Origin: an uncultured Bacteroidota bacterium
GTDB lineage: Bacteria > Bacteroidota > Bacteroidia > B-17B0 > Aurantibacillaceae
NCBI GenBank assembly: GCA_903893815.1
Contig: CAITNS010000043.1
Location: 1-64,000 of the forward strand
DNA: 64,000 nt
Direction: 5' to 3'
The notes beneath the pieces were generated by a model. The model made no database searches, was not told the origin of the DNA, and was given only the letters and a program-made list of their open reading frames with translations. The first letter of the stretch is position 1; every line of letters begins with the position of its first letter. This document shows, in pieces, positions 42,697 to 52,308 of this stretch. A program made the translations under genes and the position numbers.

Positions 42697-43491
42697 TTAT
42701 TTAATAATATTTTTAATCAACTCAACTTTAGCAACGTTTAATTTCTGTAGTTTCGATTCTCTAAATGTTTCGTTCCATTTAATAGCAATCTTTGATTTTT
42801 GAAGATCTCCAGCACCTGCGACTTCATTAAATACAGCTGTAAAATCATCATTTTTGCCTCTTTCTAAAATCATCGTTTTGTTCTTTTTTGCATTCGGATT
42901 TTCAGTTCCATTAGGCATAATGGCAACACACTTATTTGGACTCATGATGCCAATGCCATCACCTGTATAAATACATTCAAATTTACCATAAGCTTTAGCG
43001 GTAGCGGATTCATTCTTTTTTAATGTACAAGTAAAATTACCTTCGGTAAATTCGTTTTTAGTTGGAGGTAAATCAAAATTTGGGGCCTTTGTAACTTGTC
43101 CGCCAGCTGAAGCTTTGTAAATACCTTTTAATTCTAAAGTAAATTTATCAGCTTGCATGTCTGTACCTCTGAAATCAAGTACTTCTGTTTCCTCTTCGTT
43201 CGGTTGAACCACAAAATTTTTATCTCTACAAAATACTGTTTTTCCTTCCCCTACATAATTAATTTCACCTGGCTTTACCAATAAGTAATCATTGGTTTTA
43301 TTAAAAATCTTGATTTTAAATTTCACTTTTTTTCCAACGGCCACGGCATCAATAATGTAAACATTATAGTCGTCTGTTTCTAAGGTTACTTCTTTATAGA
43401 TATAATTTAAAGCTGGGTTTATTTTTTCTTTTTTTTGTCCGAAAGATTGTAAACCAATTAATAAAGTAATAGCCAGTAGAATATGTTTCAT
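42697..43491 (-). CDS. Secreted protein of unknown function
   Basis: 264 aa, signal peptide MKHILLAITLLIGLQSFGQ. The mature part is beta-rich and Lys/Asn-rich, with VKFKIKIFNKTNDYLLVKPGEI and DFRGTDMQADKFTLELKGIYKASAG; the first half reads like a domain with Ig-like strands. No catalytic motif or sorting tail was seen and the family is unknown to me. The protein is presumably periplasmic. Single gene, convergent with the methyltransferase and divergent from trmD. Confidence 0.8.
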   Translation of the reverse strand: MKHILLAITLLIGLQSFGQKKEKINPALNYIYKEVTLETDDYNVYIIDAVAVGKKVKFKIKIFNKTNDYLLVKPGEINYVGEGKTVFCRDKNFVVQPNEEETEVLDFRGTDMQADKFTLELKGIYKASAGGQVTKAPNFDLPPTKNEFTEGNFTCTLKKNESATAKAYGKFECIYTGDGIGIMSPNKCVAIMPNGTENPNAKKNKTMILERGKNDDFTAVFNEVAGAGDLQKSKIAIKWNETFRESKLQKLNVAKVELIKNIIK

Positions 43492-43566
43492 TTCAAGTGT
43501 AGTTTTGTGTTAAATAAATATAGTTTAATGGAATAATTAAACCACTATAATTCCTGATTTTTTTGT

Positions 43567-43574
43567 TAATTTTG
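43567..43574 (+). promoter_or_regulatory. -7 box directly before trmD
   Basis: TAATTTTG, with only AGC between it and the ATG at 43578, predicting a leaderless trmD mRNA. The box also shows that the frame upstream of this ATG is not translated. Confidence 0.6.
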
Positions 43575-43577
43575 AGC

Positions 43578-44252
43578 ATGCATATTGATATCATTACAGT
43601 TCATCCACCATTATTAGAAAGCCCATTTAGCCACAGTATTTTAAAAAGAGCCGCTCAAAAAGGTTTGGTGTCTGTTAACGTGGTTGATTTACGCGACTAT
43701 GGCATTGAACCACACAGAAAAGTAGATGATTATGCTTTTGGTGGTGGCGCAGGTATGGTGATGATGATTGAACCAATTGCCAACTGCATTAATGATTTAA
43801 AAAGCAAGCGAACCTACGATGAAATTATATACATGACTCCAGACGGAGAAACACTCAAACAAAGCACTTGCAATCATTTATCGACTTTAAAAAATTTAAT
43901 TGTTTTGTGTGGCCATTACAAAGGAATTGATGAGCGTATTCGTGAGCACTTTGTTACCAAGGAAATCTCCATTGGAGATTATGTATTGAGTGGAGGTGAA
44001 TTGCCAGCTGCTGTTTTATGTGACGGCATTATTCGATTAATTCCAGGAGTTTTAAATGATGAAACGTCTGCATTATCCGATTCATTTCAAGACAACTTAT
44101 TGTCACCACCAGTTTATACTCGTCCTGCTGATTATAATGGCTGGAAAGTGCCAGAGCTTTTAACCAGCGGAAACACTAAAAAAGTAGAAGAGTGGAGGCA
44201 TGAACAGTCTTTGGAAAGAACTAAATTAAGAAGACCTGATTTGTTGCTCTAA
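43578..44252 (+). CDS. trmD: tRNA (guanine-37-N1)-methyltransferase TrmD
   Basis: 224 aa from the ATG at 43578 ([10 protein letters not shown]). SPOUT-fold trefoil-knot motifs are present: [28 protein letters not shown] and [15 protein letters not shown], which bind SAM and position G36-G37. It methylates N1 of G37 next to the anticodon and prevents +1 frameshifting. Length is close to the family norm (about 225-250). Unlike many bacteria, rpsP, rimM and rplS are not next to it. Confidence 0.97.
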   Translation: MHIDIITVHPPLLESPFSHSILKRAAQKGLVSVNVVDLRDYGIEPHRKVDDYAFGGGAGMVMMIEPIANCINDLKSKRTYDEIIYMTPDGETLKQSTCNHLSTLKNLIVLCGHYKGIDERIREHFVTKEISIGDYVLSGGELPAAVLCDGIIRLIPGVLNDETSALSDSFQDNLLSPPVYTRPADYNGWKVPELLTSGNTKKVEEWRHEQSLERTKLRRPDLLL

Positions 44253-44342
44253 ACAAACAACCCTCTGTTAATTATTCATTATTATATCTCAGTTGCGTTT
44301 TTATATACTGCTTATTTTTAGTAGATATTAAAATTAGTAAAC

Positions 44343-45212
44343 GTGTCGAATAAAACAGCTACTCAAAAATTAAAAACATCTTCGGTTACCGTTGTCATTA
44401 GTTTGGCTTTGGTGTTATTTATGCTTGGCCTTTTAGGATTAGTGGTTATCAATGCTAAAAAGTTATCTAACCATATTAAAGAAAATGTAGGCTTTCAGGT
44501 AGTGTTAAAAGACACAACCACTCAAGCTGAGTTAGATATTTTAAAACAAGAAATCAGTTCATCTGCTTTTACTAAGGAAGTAGCATATATAAGCAAAGAC
44601 GAGGCCGCGAAAAAATTACAAAAAGACTTAGGAGAAGATTTTATTACATTCTTAGGTTACAACCCTTTATTATCATCCTTAGATGTAAAGTTGAATTCAG
44701 ATTACGCTAATATTGATAGTTTAGCAAGTTTCGAAAAACAGATCATGCAAAAACATTTTGTGAAAGAGGTAATCTATCACAAAGACATGATTAAGCAAGT
44801 GAACGATAATGCAAAAGTGATTAGTATTTACATTTTAATATTTAGTGGTTTGTTACTAGTAGTTGCCATTGCATTAATAAATAACACCATTCGTTTATCC
44901 ATTTATGCAAAACGCTTTTTAATTAGAACGATGTATTTAGTGGGCGCTACGCAAGGTTTTATACGAATGCCATTTATTTTGAAAGGTGTTCGTCAGGGAG
45001 TTATTGCGGGCTTACTAGCAGGGTTTTTATTAGCTGGCTTTTTAGTGTTGAGTACAAATTATATCCCAGATTTATTACAACTGCAAGACCCTAATTTATT
45101 AGCGGTTTTATTTGGAGGTATTGTGGCTTTAGGCGTATTAATTTCTGGCTTAAGCGCCGCTCTTTCGGTGAGTCGCTACTTACGTTTAAAAACGGACGAT
45201 TTATATTTTTAA
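44343..45212 (+). CDS. ftsX: Cell division protein FtsX
   Basis: 289 aa, start GTG at 44343-44345. Layout of FtsX: N-terminal membrane helix (about 17-37), a periplasmic domain (about 40-160, FQVVLKDTTTQAELDILKQEI), then three membrane helices with LINNTIRLSIYAKRFLIRTMYLVGAT between them. FtsX pairs with the ATPase FtsE and activates peptidoglycan hydrolases at the septum; ftsE is not adjacent here, as in many Bacteroidota. It is followed directly by the DUF4846 gene, which may overlap translationally. Confidence 0.93.
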   Translation: MSNKTATQKLKTSSVTVVISLALVLFMLGLLGLVVINAKKLSNHIKENVGFQVVLKDTTTQAELDILKQEISSSAFTKEVAYISKDEAAKKLQKDLGEDFITFLGYNPLLSSLDVKLNSDYANIDSLASFEKQIMQKHFVKEVIYHKDMIKQVNDNAKVISIYILIFSGLLLVVAIALINNTIRLSIYAKRFLIRTMYLVGATQGFIRMPFILKGVRQGVIAGLLAGFLLAGFLVLSTNYIPDLLQLQDPNLLAVLFGGIVALGVLISGLSAALSVSRYLRLKTDDLYF

Positions 45213-45215
45213 ATC

Positions 45216-46064
45216 ATCGTAAATAAAAACACATATTTTAAATTTGGTGTTTTAACCTGTGTGTTATGTTTAATTTCTGTTTTTGCTTTTCGTAAACAAC
45301 AACCTTCTTTATTAGTTATTTCTACTGGAAAAACAGTTGCAGAACGTTTCTCAACACCTACAGGTTTTGTCAGAGTAAAATCTGAAATAAATTCTTTCGG
45401 AGCATTTCTCCAAAGCACGTCTTTAAAACCAAACGGCACGTTAGTTCATTTTTATAACGGACAAGAAAAACCAAATAAAGTAGCCGCCGCAGTTTTAAAT
45501 GTTGATGTCGGTTCAAAAGATTTACAACAATGTGCAGACGCTGTGATGCGTTTACGCGCTGAATATTTATATCAAAATAAATTATACGATGCTTTGCATT
45601 TTAATTTCACTAACGGGTTTAATGCAGAGTATACTAAATGGAGAAAAGGCTATCGCATTGCGGTAAAAGGTAATAAAGTAAGTTGGGTAAAGACAACGAA
45701 AGAAAGCATTTCTTACACATCGTTTAAAGAATATTTAAACATGGTATTTACCTATGCAGGTACGGCATCTTTGAGTAAAGAATTAAAACAGGTTGCTCAA
45801 AAAGATATGCAGATTGGTGATGTGTTAATTTTGGGAGGAAGTCCCGGACATGCGGTTATTGTGGTTGACATGGCCATTAATGTAAAAACAAACAAAAAAT
45901 TATTTATGATTGCTCAAAGTTATATGCCAGCACAAGACATTCATGTTTTGATTAATAATAACAATCCAGCAATCTCTCCTTGGTATGAATTGGATATAAA
46001 CGCTGAACAAATTAATACCCCAGAGTGGACGTTTAAAAGCAGTCAATTAATGAGATTTAATTGA
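45216..46064 (+). CDS. DUF4846 secreted protein
   Basis: About 282 aa if it starts at the AUC codon 45216; the first canonical in-frame start is GTG at 45261. The longer form has a proper signal peptide (VNKNTYFKFGVLTCVLCLISVFAF), the shorter one only a truncated hydrophobic stretch. The mature protein shows the DUF4846 signature: QCADAVMRLRAEYLY, NFTNGFNAEYTKWRKGYR and GDVLILGGSPGHAVIVVDMA, with a likely hydrolase-like active region around GSPGHAV and AQSYMPAQDIHV. The role is unknown; an NlpC/P60-like fold has the same GHAV logic, but that is speculation. It directly follows the ftsX stop. Confidence 0.8.
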   Translation: MVNKNTYFKFGVLTCVLCLISVFAFRKQQPSLLVISTGKTVAERFSTPTGFVRVKSEINSFGAFLQSTSLKPNGTLVHFYNGQEKPNKVAAAVLNVDVGSKDLQQCADAVMRLRAEYLYQNKLYDALHFNFTNGFNAEYTKWRKGYRIAVKGNKVSWVKTTKESISYTSFKEYLNMVFTYAGTASLSKELKQVAQKDMQIGDVLILGGSPGHAVIVVDMAINVKTNKKLFMIAQSYMPAQDIHVLINNNNPAISPWYELDINAEQINTPEWTFKSSQLMRFN

Positions 46065-46065
46065 T

Positions 46066-49000
46066 TTATTTTGAAATTACCATTTTTTGCACAGGTAAAT
46101 TGACATCGTCCGAAAGAATTTTAACATAATACAATCCATTTGCAAATTCTGTTAATGGTTGTAGTACAAAAATATTTTTTCCTTCTTTAAATGTTTTCTT
46201 TATTGTTTTAAGAGTTCTTCCGATTGCATCCGTAATTTCAATATGGCAAGAAGCGTTGTTTTTTAAGTTTAATTCTAACACAAAATGATCTGTAGCAGGA
46301 TTTGGGTAACTAATAATCGAGTTCTCTCCTTCATATTTGCAAGAAACTACAGAAGACATAAATATTTTTTCTTCACCATTAAAATCTATTTGTCTGATTC
46401 TGTAGTAGGAGTTCTCATTTAACGGCTTAGTATCTATAACATCATAATTTTTTATTGTGTTACTATTTCCGGCGCCATTCACGCGTGTTAACTCTTGCCA
46501 TACATAGCCATTTTCACTTCTTTCAACTATAAACTGTGCGTTATTGTGTTCAGAAGCAGTTACCCAATTGATGTTTACTTCTCTGTTATTACAACCTGCG
46601 TTAAACGAATATAATTCAATAGGTAAAATATTTAAATGATCGGAAGCAATTGTAAACCATGAAAAACCAGTTAAACCTGTTCGTGCAATAATTACATCTG
46701 AAACAGTTCCAGTTGTTGGAGGCATATGAGAACCATCTAAAGTCCAAACTACATGTGGCGGTGGAGACTTTATTATTCTTAATGATGGAAGATAAGCAAC
46801 GCCAGCAAATCCGTTAGCGCGCAATGTAATATCGTAATTCCCTAAAGAAGTTCCTCCTAAACCACCACCAGCGGTTGTTTCCCAATAACCATCATTATAT
46901 AAGTTGTTAAGAATTTGTCCTGCATCATTTAATGGAAGGTTAGCGTAAAACAGAGGATTAGCTAATACAAAACGCATGGTTAAGCTACCACCTGGATTTG
47001 GTGCGTTTGTGTAATCTACTCTCGACCAACGATTAAATACTATACCGCTTATATCTACACCAACAGGAAATAAGCCAGTTAAACCACTATTAGTAGAGGA
47101 CGAAAACCAGCGCTTAAACCTTCCTAATATTGTTCCTGAAGTTCCATATGCATAACTTAATGATCCTAAACTTACTGGACTTGTTCCTAGTTCTAATACG
47201 GTAGTTCCCATTAAATCAATGTCACCAGTAATCATATTTAAATTATTATAAGCAGTAGCATTTTGATTTAAAACTAATTTTGTTCCATTAGTTTTTTCAA
47301 TAATTAAATCATAAAAATTTGTGGATGATGTTCCAAAACTTCCTCCATTGTAAAGGCCTCCTGTAAAGCGAGTTTTCCCTTGATTTAAATTAATAGTGGA
47401 ACCATTATTATTAAAATCACGATAAACATCTAATTGATTATTTTGATAATAGGTAAGTGTAGTTCCGTTTTGCAAAGTCAAATCTCTTACCTCCGCATCT
47501 AATGCTCCAATAGTTGGCCAAAATGGTCCAATTGGTGTTGTTGGAATGATTGCATCTGTAACTTGGGTTGGAATTCCTCCACACCAATTTACGGTATTGT
47601 TCCAATTATCATTCACGGGCGTATTTACTAAGCCTAACCAAGTTCCATTTTTAATCACCGTCAGCACAATTTGATCGGAAGCATTTGTGCAGCCAAATAG
47701 AGCTGTACTATTGATGGTTAAACTAACGGTTCCTGTACTTATGTCAGATGAACCTGGAGTGTAAATAGCATTAACTATCGCATTATTGTTGAAAGTTCCA
47801 TTTCCGCTTGTGCTCCATGAAACAGATGCTGCATTGGATGAACTTGCTGCCGCTAAAATATAAGGACTAGATTCGCAAACCCATCCGTCGGCACCTGCAA
47901 GTGGTGTTGGCTGTGGATTTACAGTTACAGTTGTGTAGTAAGGTCTTGACCAACCGCAACAATTTTCTCTAACACGGTATCGTATACTGTATGTGGTTGG
48001 TGTGGTAACTGTAGGTGCAGTAAATGAGGCGGTTTGAGAAGTAGCTGTTAATAGTGGTGTATTTGCATTTGTTGTATACAAGGCCCAATCGTATGCTAAT
48101 TCAGTTCCCCAAGCTGGTACACTAACGGTAAACGGACTGCCTGAACAAACCGTTTGACTAGAAATTGAAAATGCGACCGTAGCTGGGCGAGTGTTATCAA
48201 TAATTCTTATCCAATCTTCATAAGTACCTCCGTTGGTGGTAATATCGTAAATTCCATTAGCTGTGTAAAATATTTTCGTCGGACTTGTTGCATTATTGAA
48301 AGAGGATACTGTATTGGAAATATCATCTATATAAGACGCTGCTCCAGAGAACACCCAAGTGCTAGCCGACGCACGTGAGAGTTCGATTTCCGAGTTAACA
48401 CAACCTTTGCCGTTTATAGGATGAGACATGGCCAAAGTTGTAGGATTTGGAATAGAAGAGCTAGGATTACTAACAACTCCATCAGTTATCATGTAATCAT
48501 TTCGTCCATTAGCACCAGGTTGTCCATTTCCTCCAATTCCACCATTTCCTCCACTACCTCCTTGTCCTCCAGCTCCAACTTCACAATTACCACATGATCT
48601 TCCGCCTGTTGCAGAACCACCAGCTGTTAAGCTATTATTATTACCACCACCACCTAGTCCGCCAGAACCTCCATTTCCTCCCGGACTTCCTCCGTTTCCT
48701 CCATTTCCACCACCAGCTACACTGCTGGGCAAAATAATCGTTATATTTTGAATAAGAGGTCCCGTTGTAGAAGTTGTTCTATAAATTCCAAATGAACCGC
48801 CGCCGCCATTACCGCCAGTACCTCCGGTACCACCCTGTCCTCCGCTTCCACCGCCACCGCCAGCGCTTCCACCACCATCATCACAAAAAGTACAGTTTTG
48901 GCGACCGCCGCCGCCGCCGCCTTCGCCACCACCACCACCACCGCCATCTGCACCACTAGCACTACTCCCGTTAGGCACCCAATAAGTTCCAAACGTGCTA

Positions 49001-51036
49001 TTTGTAGTTGGAGGCACTCCAGATGCAGAAGTTCCTGCCGTTCCGTTGGTGCCATTTTGTCCTTTTCTGCCATCCCTGTTACAATCTGTTCCACCACCAC
49101 CACTGGCACCTGCTCCGCCATTCGCATTTCCGCCACTGGCTCCGCCGCCACCATTGTTTCCATTGGTACCAGCAGCATTATTATTACTATTGTAGTCGGC
49201 TCCTCTGCCGCCTGCGCCGCCTGCGCCACCTAATGTTGTTCCCGAACCAGCCGCAGCACCTCCTGCTCCTCCTAAAGTATTTGATGTATTATTATCACAA
49301 TGACCTGAGTTTCCGTTTGCCCCAGCATTTCCATTTGCGCCAGCAACCCCATTAGCCCCATTACTTCCGCTCGAAGCGTTTCCAACATTTAAGGCACAGC
49401 GATTAATGGTGTAATTGGAACAGTTATTCATTAAAATTCCATAATTACTTTTTCCTAAACCTCCAGTACTAGTTCCTGTAACGTTAGTTGTAGTTATATT
49501 CAAATCCTGCAACACCCAGTTATTAGCGCTAAATGCTTTGATTCCCACTCTATGAACTGTTGTAGAGCTAATTATTTCTTCAGCAGAAAAAGTTAAATTG
49601 GTATTTACGGCACTTGATTTTGTCCAAATACCAGCACTGTTTATCCATCTTCCATCAATTACAACATTAGATGGTAAATTAATTTGGTTTGGCTCAGTAT
49701 AATTTCCTCCTGTCATTCTAATGTTCGTTCTACTTCCACCTACCAATTGTATAGCTCGCCAAAGATTTTGAACAGGAGATGCTGGATAACCTAGATTGGC
49801 ATTATTTCCTGAAGTGGCATCCACATATATCATATCGCAAGAAGGCGCGTTAACATTGGTATTACAAGTAGCAATAGCATCTGCTGCTCCACATGCATCT
49901 CCATAAGTTAAATTGATGGTGTAGGCTCCTGAGTTCGAAAAAGTAATATTGGTGCAACTATTGGTTGGTGCAGAAACAGTTACACCAGCTGAAGGACTTA
50001 CAGACCATCCAAAGGAGGTATTATTGACACTAGCATTAGCATTGGGTTGAGCAGTAGTGCAAAATGAATAAGGAACTCCAGGAACAATAGATGTGCCGCA
50101 GGCTCCGCTAACTATTGGAGAAGCAAAGGGATGATAAGTTACCCTAACACAATTTGAAATAACAGTTTGTGTTGAAAAATTAGCCGTGCAATTAGAAGTG
50201 ATTAAACAACGGTATAAACGAGTTCCAGGAGTTTGAGGTGGCACATAGGTCGAAGCTGTAGCTCCAGCTATATTTGTCCATCCACTTGCAAAGGCACAGT
50301 CTGTATTTGTGCTTACTTGCCATTGGTAAAAACGACCAAGAGACCAACCATTGTATGAATTAACAGATACAGATAAGGTGGTTGTTGAACCAATACATAA
50401 AGTTCTATCGTAAGGAGAAGGTTGTGTTAGTATTGTTGGCGCAGAGGCAAAAGACCAGTTTATAATTAATTGATTGATTCCATAACCAGCGCCATTATTA
50501 TCGGAACAACGGTTGTACATCGATAAAAAGTTACTGGTTGTAAACCCGCCTGTGTAAGTGTTATTCTGACAAGGAGGCAATGCCCAAAAATTAATATCGC
50601 CTATTCTCAATCGTCCGCATCTTGTATCATCACTATTAAAAGTTGGAAAACCACAAGTATTAGCAGAGCAATTGCTACCGCAGCCATCATCTTCCCAACT
50701 TTCCATGTCCACATTAATTTGATTAATTGGTTGAGCAACAATATTAGCGGCATTTATAATTCCTGGATTCCATGTTGAACAAAAAGTAGCGTCGGCACCA
50801 TAGGTATCTGTACATCCACTATAGATGCCAGGAGCACTTGTAACACCATTAAAATTGGCATTATCAGTTCCAATCCAAACTCTGTAGCGAGGGTCTGGTT
50901 CATTAAATCCCCCATCATTTCCACAATCATGATTATGCCTAAAACCATTAATTTGCACGCTAGCATTAATATTTACCTGTGCAACAACAGACAATGAGGC
51001 AAAAATCAATATAAAATGAAGAATAAGGTTTTTCAT
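46066..51036 (-). CDS. Giant Gly-rich secreted protein with T9SS type A sorting domain
   Basis: 1656 aa from the ATG at 51034-51036, chosen because MKNLILHFILIFASLSVVAQ is a clean signal peptide; upstream in-frame codons are not needed. Regions: N-terminal Cys-rich beta domain (about 25-200), Ig-like domains (about 205-400), a segment that looks like a right-handed beta-helix start (DATSGNNANLGYPASPVQNLWRAIQ, about 415), a Gly/Asn/Ser-rich stretch (about 560-800) with GGxGG and GGAGG repeats, PKD/Ig-like domains, and a C-terminal type A tail (SYPNPATDHFVLELN ... NGLYYVKILSD). Expected to be exported and surface-bound. The Gly-rich part resembles that of the partial protein at 1-1284. Confidence 0.9.
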   Translation of the reverse strand: MKNLILHFILIFASLSVVAQVNINASVQINGFRHNHDCGNDGGFNEPDPRYRVWIGTDNANFNGVTSAPGIYSGCTDTYGADATFCSTWNPGIINAANIVAQPINQINVDMESWEDDGCGSNCSANTCGFPTFNSDDTRCGRLRIGDINFWALPPCQNNTYTGGFTTSNFLSMYNRCSDNNGAGYGINQLIINWSFASAPTILTQPSPYDRTLCIGSTTTLSVSVNSYNGWSLGRFYQWQVSTNTDCAFASGWTNIAGATASTYVPPQTPGTRLYRCLITSNCTANFSTQTVISNCVRVTYHPFASPIVSGACGTSIVPGVPYSFCTTAQPNANASVNNTSFGWSVSPSAGVTVSAPTNSCTNITFSNSGAYTINLTYGDACGAADAIATCNTNVNAPSCDMIYVDATSGNNANLGYPASPVQNLWRAIQLVGGSRTNIRMTGGNYTEPNQINLPSNVVIDGRWINSAGIWTKSSAVNTNLTFSAEEIISSTTVHRVGIKAFSANNWVLQDLNITTTNVTGTSTGGLGKSNYGILMNNCSNYTINRCALNVGNASSGSNGANGVAGANGNAGANGNSGHCDNNTSNTLGGAGGAAAGSGTTLGGAGGAGGRGADYNSNNNAAGTNGNNGGGGASGGNANGGAGASGGGGTDCNRDGRKGQNGTNGTAGTSASGVPPTTNSTFGTYWVPNGSSASGADGGGGGGGEGGGGGGRQNCTFCDDGGGSAGGGGGSGGQGGTGGTGGNGGGGSFGIYRTTSTTGPLIQNITIILPSSVAGGGNGGNGGSPGGNGGSGGLGGGGNNNSLTAGGSATGGRSCGNCEVGAGGQGGSGGNGGIGGNGQPGANGRNDYMITDGVVSNPSSSIPNPTTLAMSHPINGKGCVNSEIELSRASASTWVFSGAASYIDDISNTVSSFNNATSPTKIFYTANGIYDITTNGGTYEDWIRIIDNTRPATVAFSISSQTVCSGSPFTVSVPAWGTELAYDWALYTTNANTPLLTATSQTASFTAPTVTTPTTYSIRYRVRENCCGWSRPYYTTVTVNPQPTPLAGADGWVCESSPYILAAASSSNAASVSWSTSGNGTFNNNAIVNAIYTPGSSDISTGTVSLTINSTALFGCTNASDQIVLTVIKNGTWLGLVNTPVNDNWNNTVNWCGGIPTQVTDAIIPTTPIGPFWPTIGALDAEVRDLTLQNGTTLTYYQNNQLDVYRDFNNNGSTINLNQGKTRFTGGLYNGGSFGTSSTNFYDLIIEKTNGTKLVLNQNATAYNNLNMITGDIDLMGTTVLELGTSPVSLGSLSYAYGTSGTILGRFKRWFSSSTNSGLTGLFPVGVDISGIVFNRWSRVDYTNAPNPGGSLTMRFVLANPLFYANLPLNDAGQILNNLYNDGYWETTAGGGLGGTSLGNYDITLRANGFAGVAYLPSLRIIKSPPPHVVWTLDGSHMPPTTGTVSDVIIARTGLTGFSWFTIASDHLNILPIELYSFNAGCNNREVNINWVTASEHNNAQFIVERSENGYVWQELTRVNGAGNSNTIKNYDVIDTKPLNENSYYRIRQIDFNGEEKIFMSSVVSCKYEGENSIISYPNPATDHFVLELNLKNNASCHIEITDAIGRTLKTIKKTFKEGKNIFVLQPLTEFANGLYYVKILSDDVNLPVQKMVISK

Positions 51037-51174
51037 AACATACATTGCGCTGTAATAGCGTTGCAAATAAAAAACAATCATGTAATATTAACATTTGCTA
51101 AACATTAACATTTTTCATTTGCATGTAAACTTTACATCAAAAAGTTGACTAATAGTTAATGATTTTTCAAATTT

Positions 51175-52308
51175 TTATCTAAATATTTTGCTAGAAATGT
51201 AAATGACCCAGTCCATTAAAAAAGGCATTTTATAATAGAGATTGGTAATCGTAGTTTTAAAATAATAATTCCTAAAATATTTTTTTCGAATGTCTTTATC
51301 GTAACTTTTCATAAAGTCGGCCGAAAAAATATTTTCTTTAAAACATTTTTTAATTTGCCAAGCGGCATAACGTCCTGAGGACATCGCTGGCGCAATACCT
51401 TCGCCAGTAGCTGGTTCTACAAGCCCTGCGGCATCTCCGCATAATAGTATGCGATTGCCAGAGATTGGTAATTTACCATCAAAGTAACCGATAGGAATTG
51501 ACCAACCTTTTTCTTCACCAACCAATTCAGCGTCAGCAAAGCGTTCTTTAAATTACGGCTCTTCATTCATCAGGTAATGAAATTCTTTACGCATATTGAT
51601 GTGATGCTTGGCTAACATTTTTTTATTAGCGGCAATGCCCACATTATTTAAACCATCAGTGGAAGGAAAAATCCAGAAGTAACCTTTTGGAATGTTTGGT
51701 AAAAAATGAATCTCTAAACAGTCTTGTTCTACACCCTTTACATTTTTGTAATAAGAACGAATGCCAGGATAGGTTTCAACTAACGTTTCACGCGCATTTG
51801 TTAAAGCGGATTGAACGTTGGAGTGCGAACCGTCAGAACCAATGATCATTTTTGCTTTTAATTGTGTTCCGTCTTGTGTAGTGACGATAACGCCATCTGA
51901 TTGAACTTCTATTTTTTGTGCAGTGGTATTTTCGAAAATGGTTGTTTTGGTTTCTTCTTTTACCATCTGCAATAAAAAATTGTCAAACACGGTGCGTGGC
52001 AGACTAGAGAAAAATCCCTTTAAACGAATTTCAACTAAGTGTTTTTTAGGAGATACAAATTTGGCGCGTTTAATAATAGCGCCTTGATTGATGGCTAATA
52101 GTTTGGCGCCAAATTTTGTAGAGATGGTATTTAAAATTTTATAAGCATAACCACCGTAAGCATCGCCACAAATTTTTTCTCTAGGAAAAGATTGTTTATC
52201 CAATAAAGCAACATTTAATCCTGCATCAAACAAACCCAAAGCACATGTGCTTCCAGCTGGCCCCGCTCCGCATATGATGACATCGAATTGTTGCATTTCA
52301 TTACTCAC
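51175..52308 (-). pseudogene. Geranylgeranyl-reductase-type FAD oxidoreductase interrupted by one in-frame stop
   Basis: The N-terminal part (52308 to 51553) has the FAD-binding motif VIICGAGPAGSTCALGL, GDAYGGYAYKIL and IIGSDGSHS. The C-terminal part (51552 to 51175) has the second FAD motif LLCGDAAGLVEPATGEGIAPA. Both lie in the same frame, separated only by a TAA at 51553-51555 within NEEP-stop-FKERFADAEL. One base change (for example AAA to TAA) explains it. The intact protein would be about 377 aa and belong to the geranylgeranyl reductase family, which reduces prenyl chains. The gene could be recently inactivated, could be read through, or the base could be an assembly error. GTG start at 52308; ATG at 52296 is an alternative. 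It overlaps the TPR gene by 8 nt. Confidence 0.85.

Noticed and set aside
48741-49355. Several long open frames opposite the Gly-rich region, rich in His, Ala or Cys
   Set aside because: They are the antisense of GGN codon runs of the real gene; the protein sequences are low-complexity and unlike anything real.
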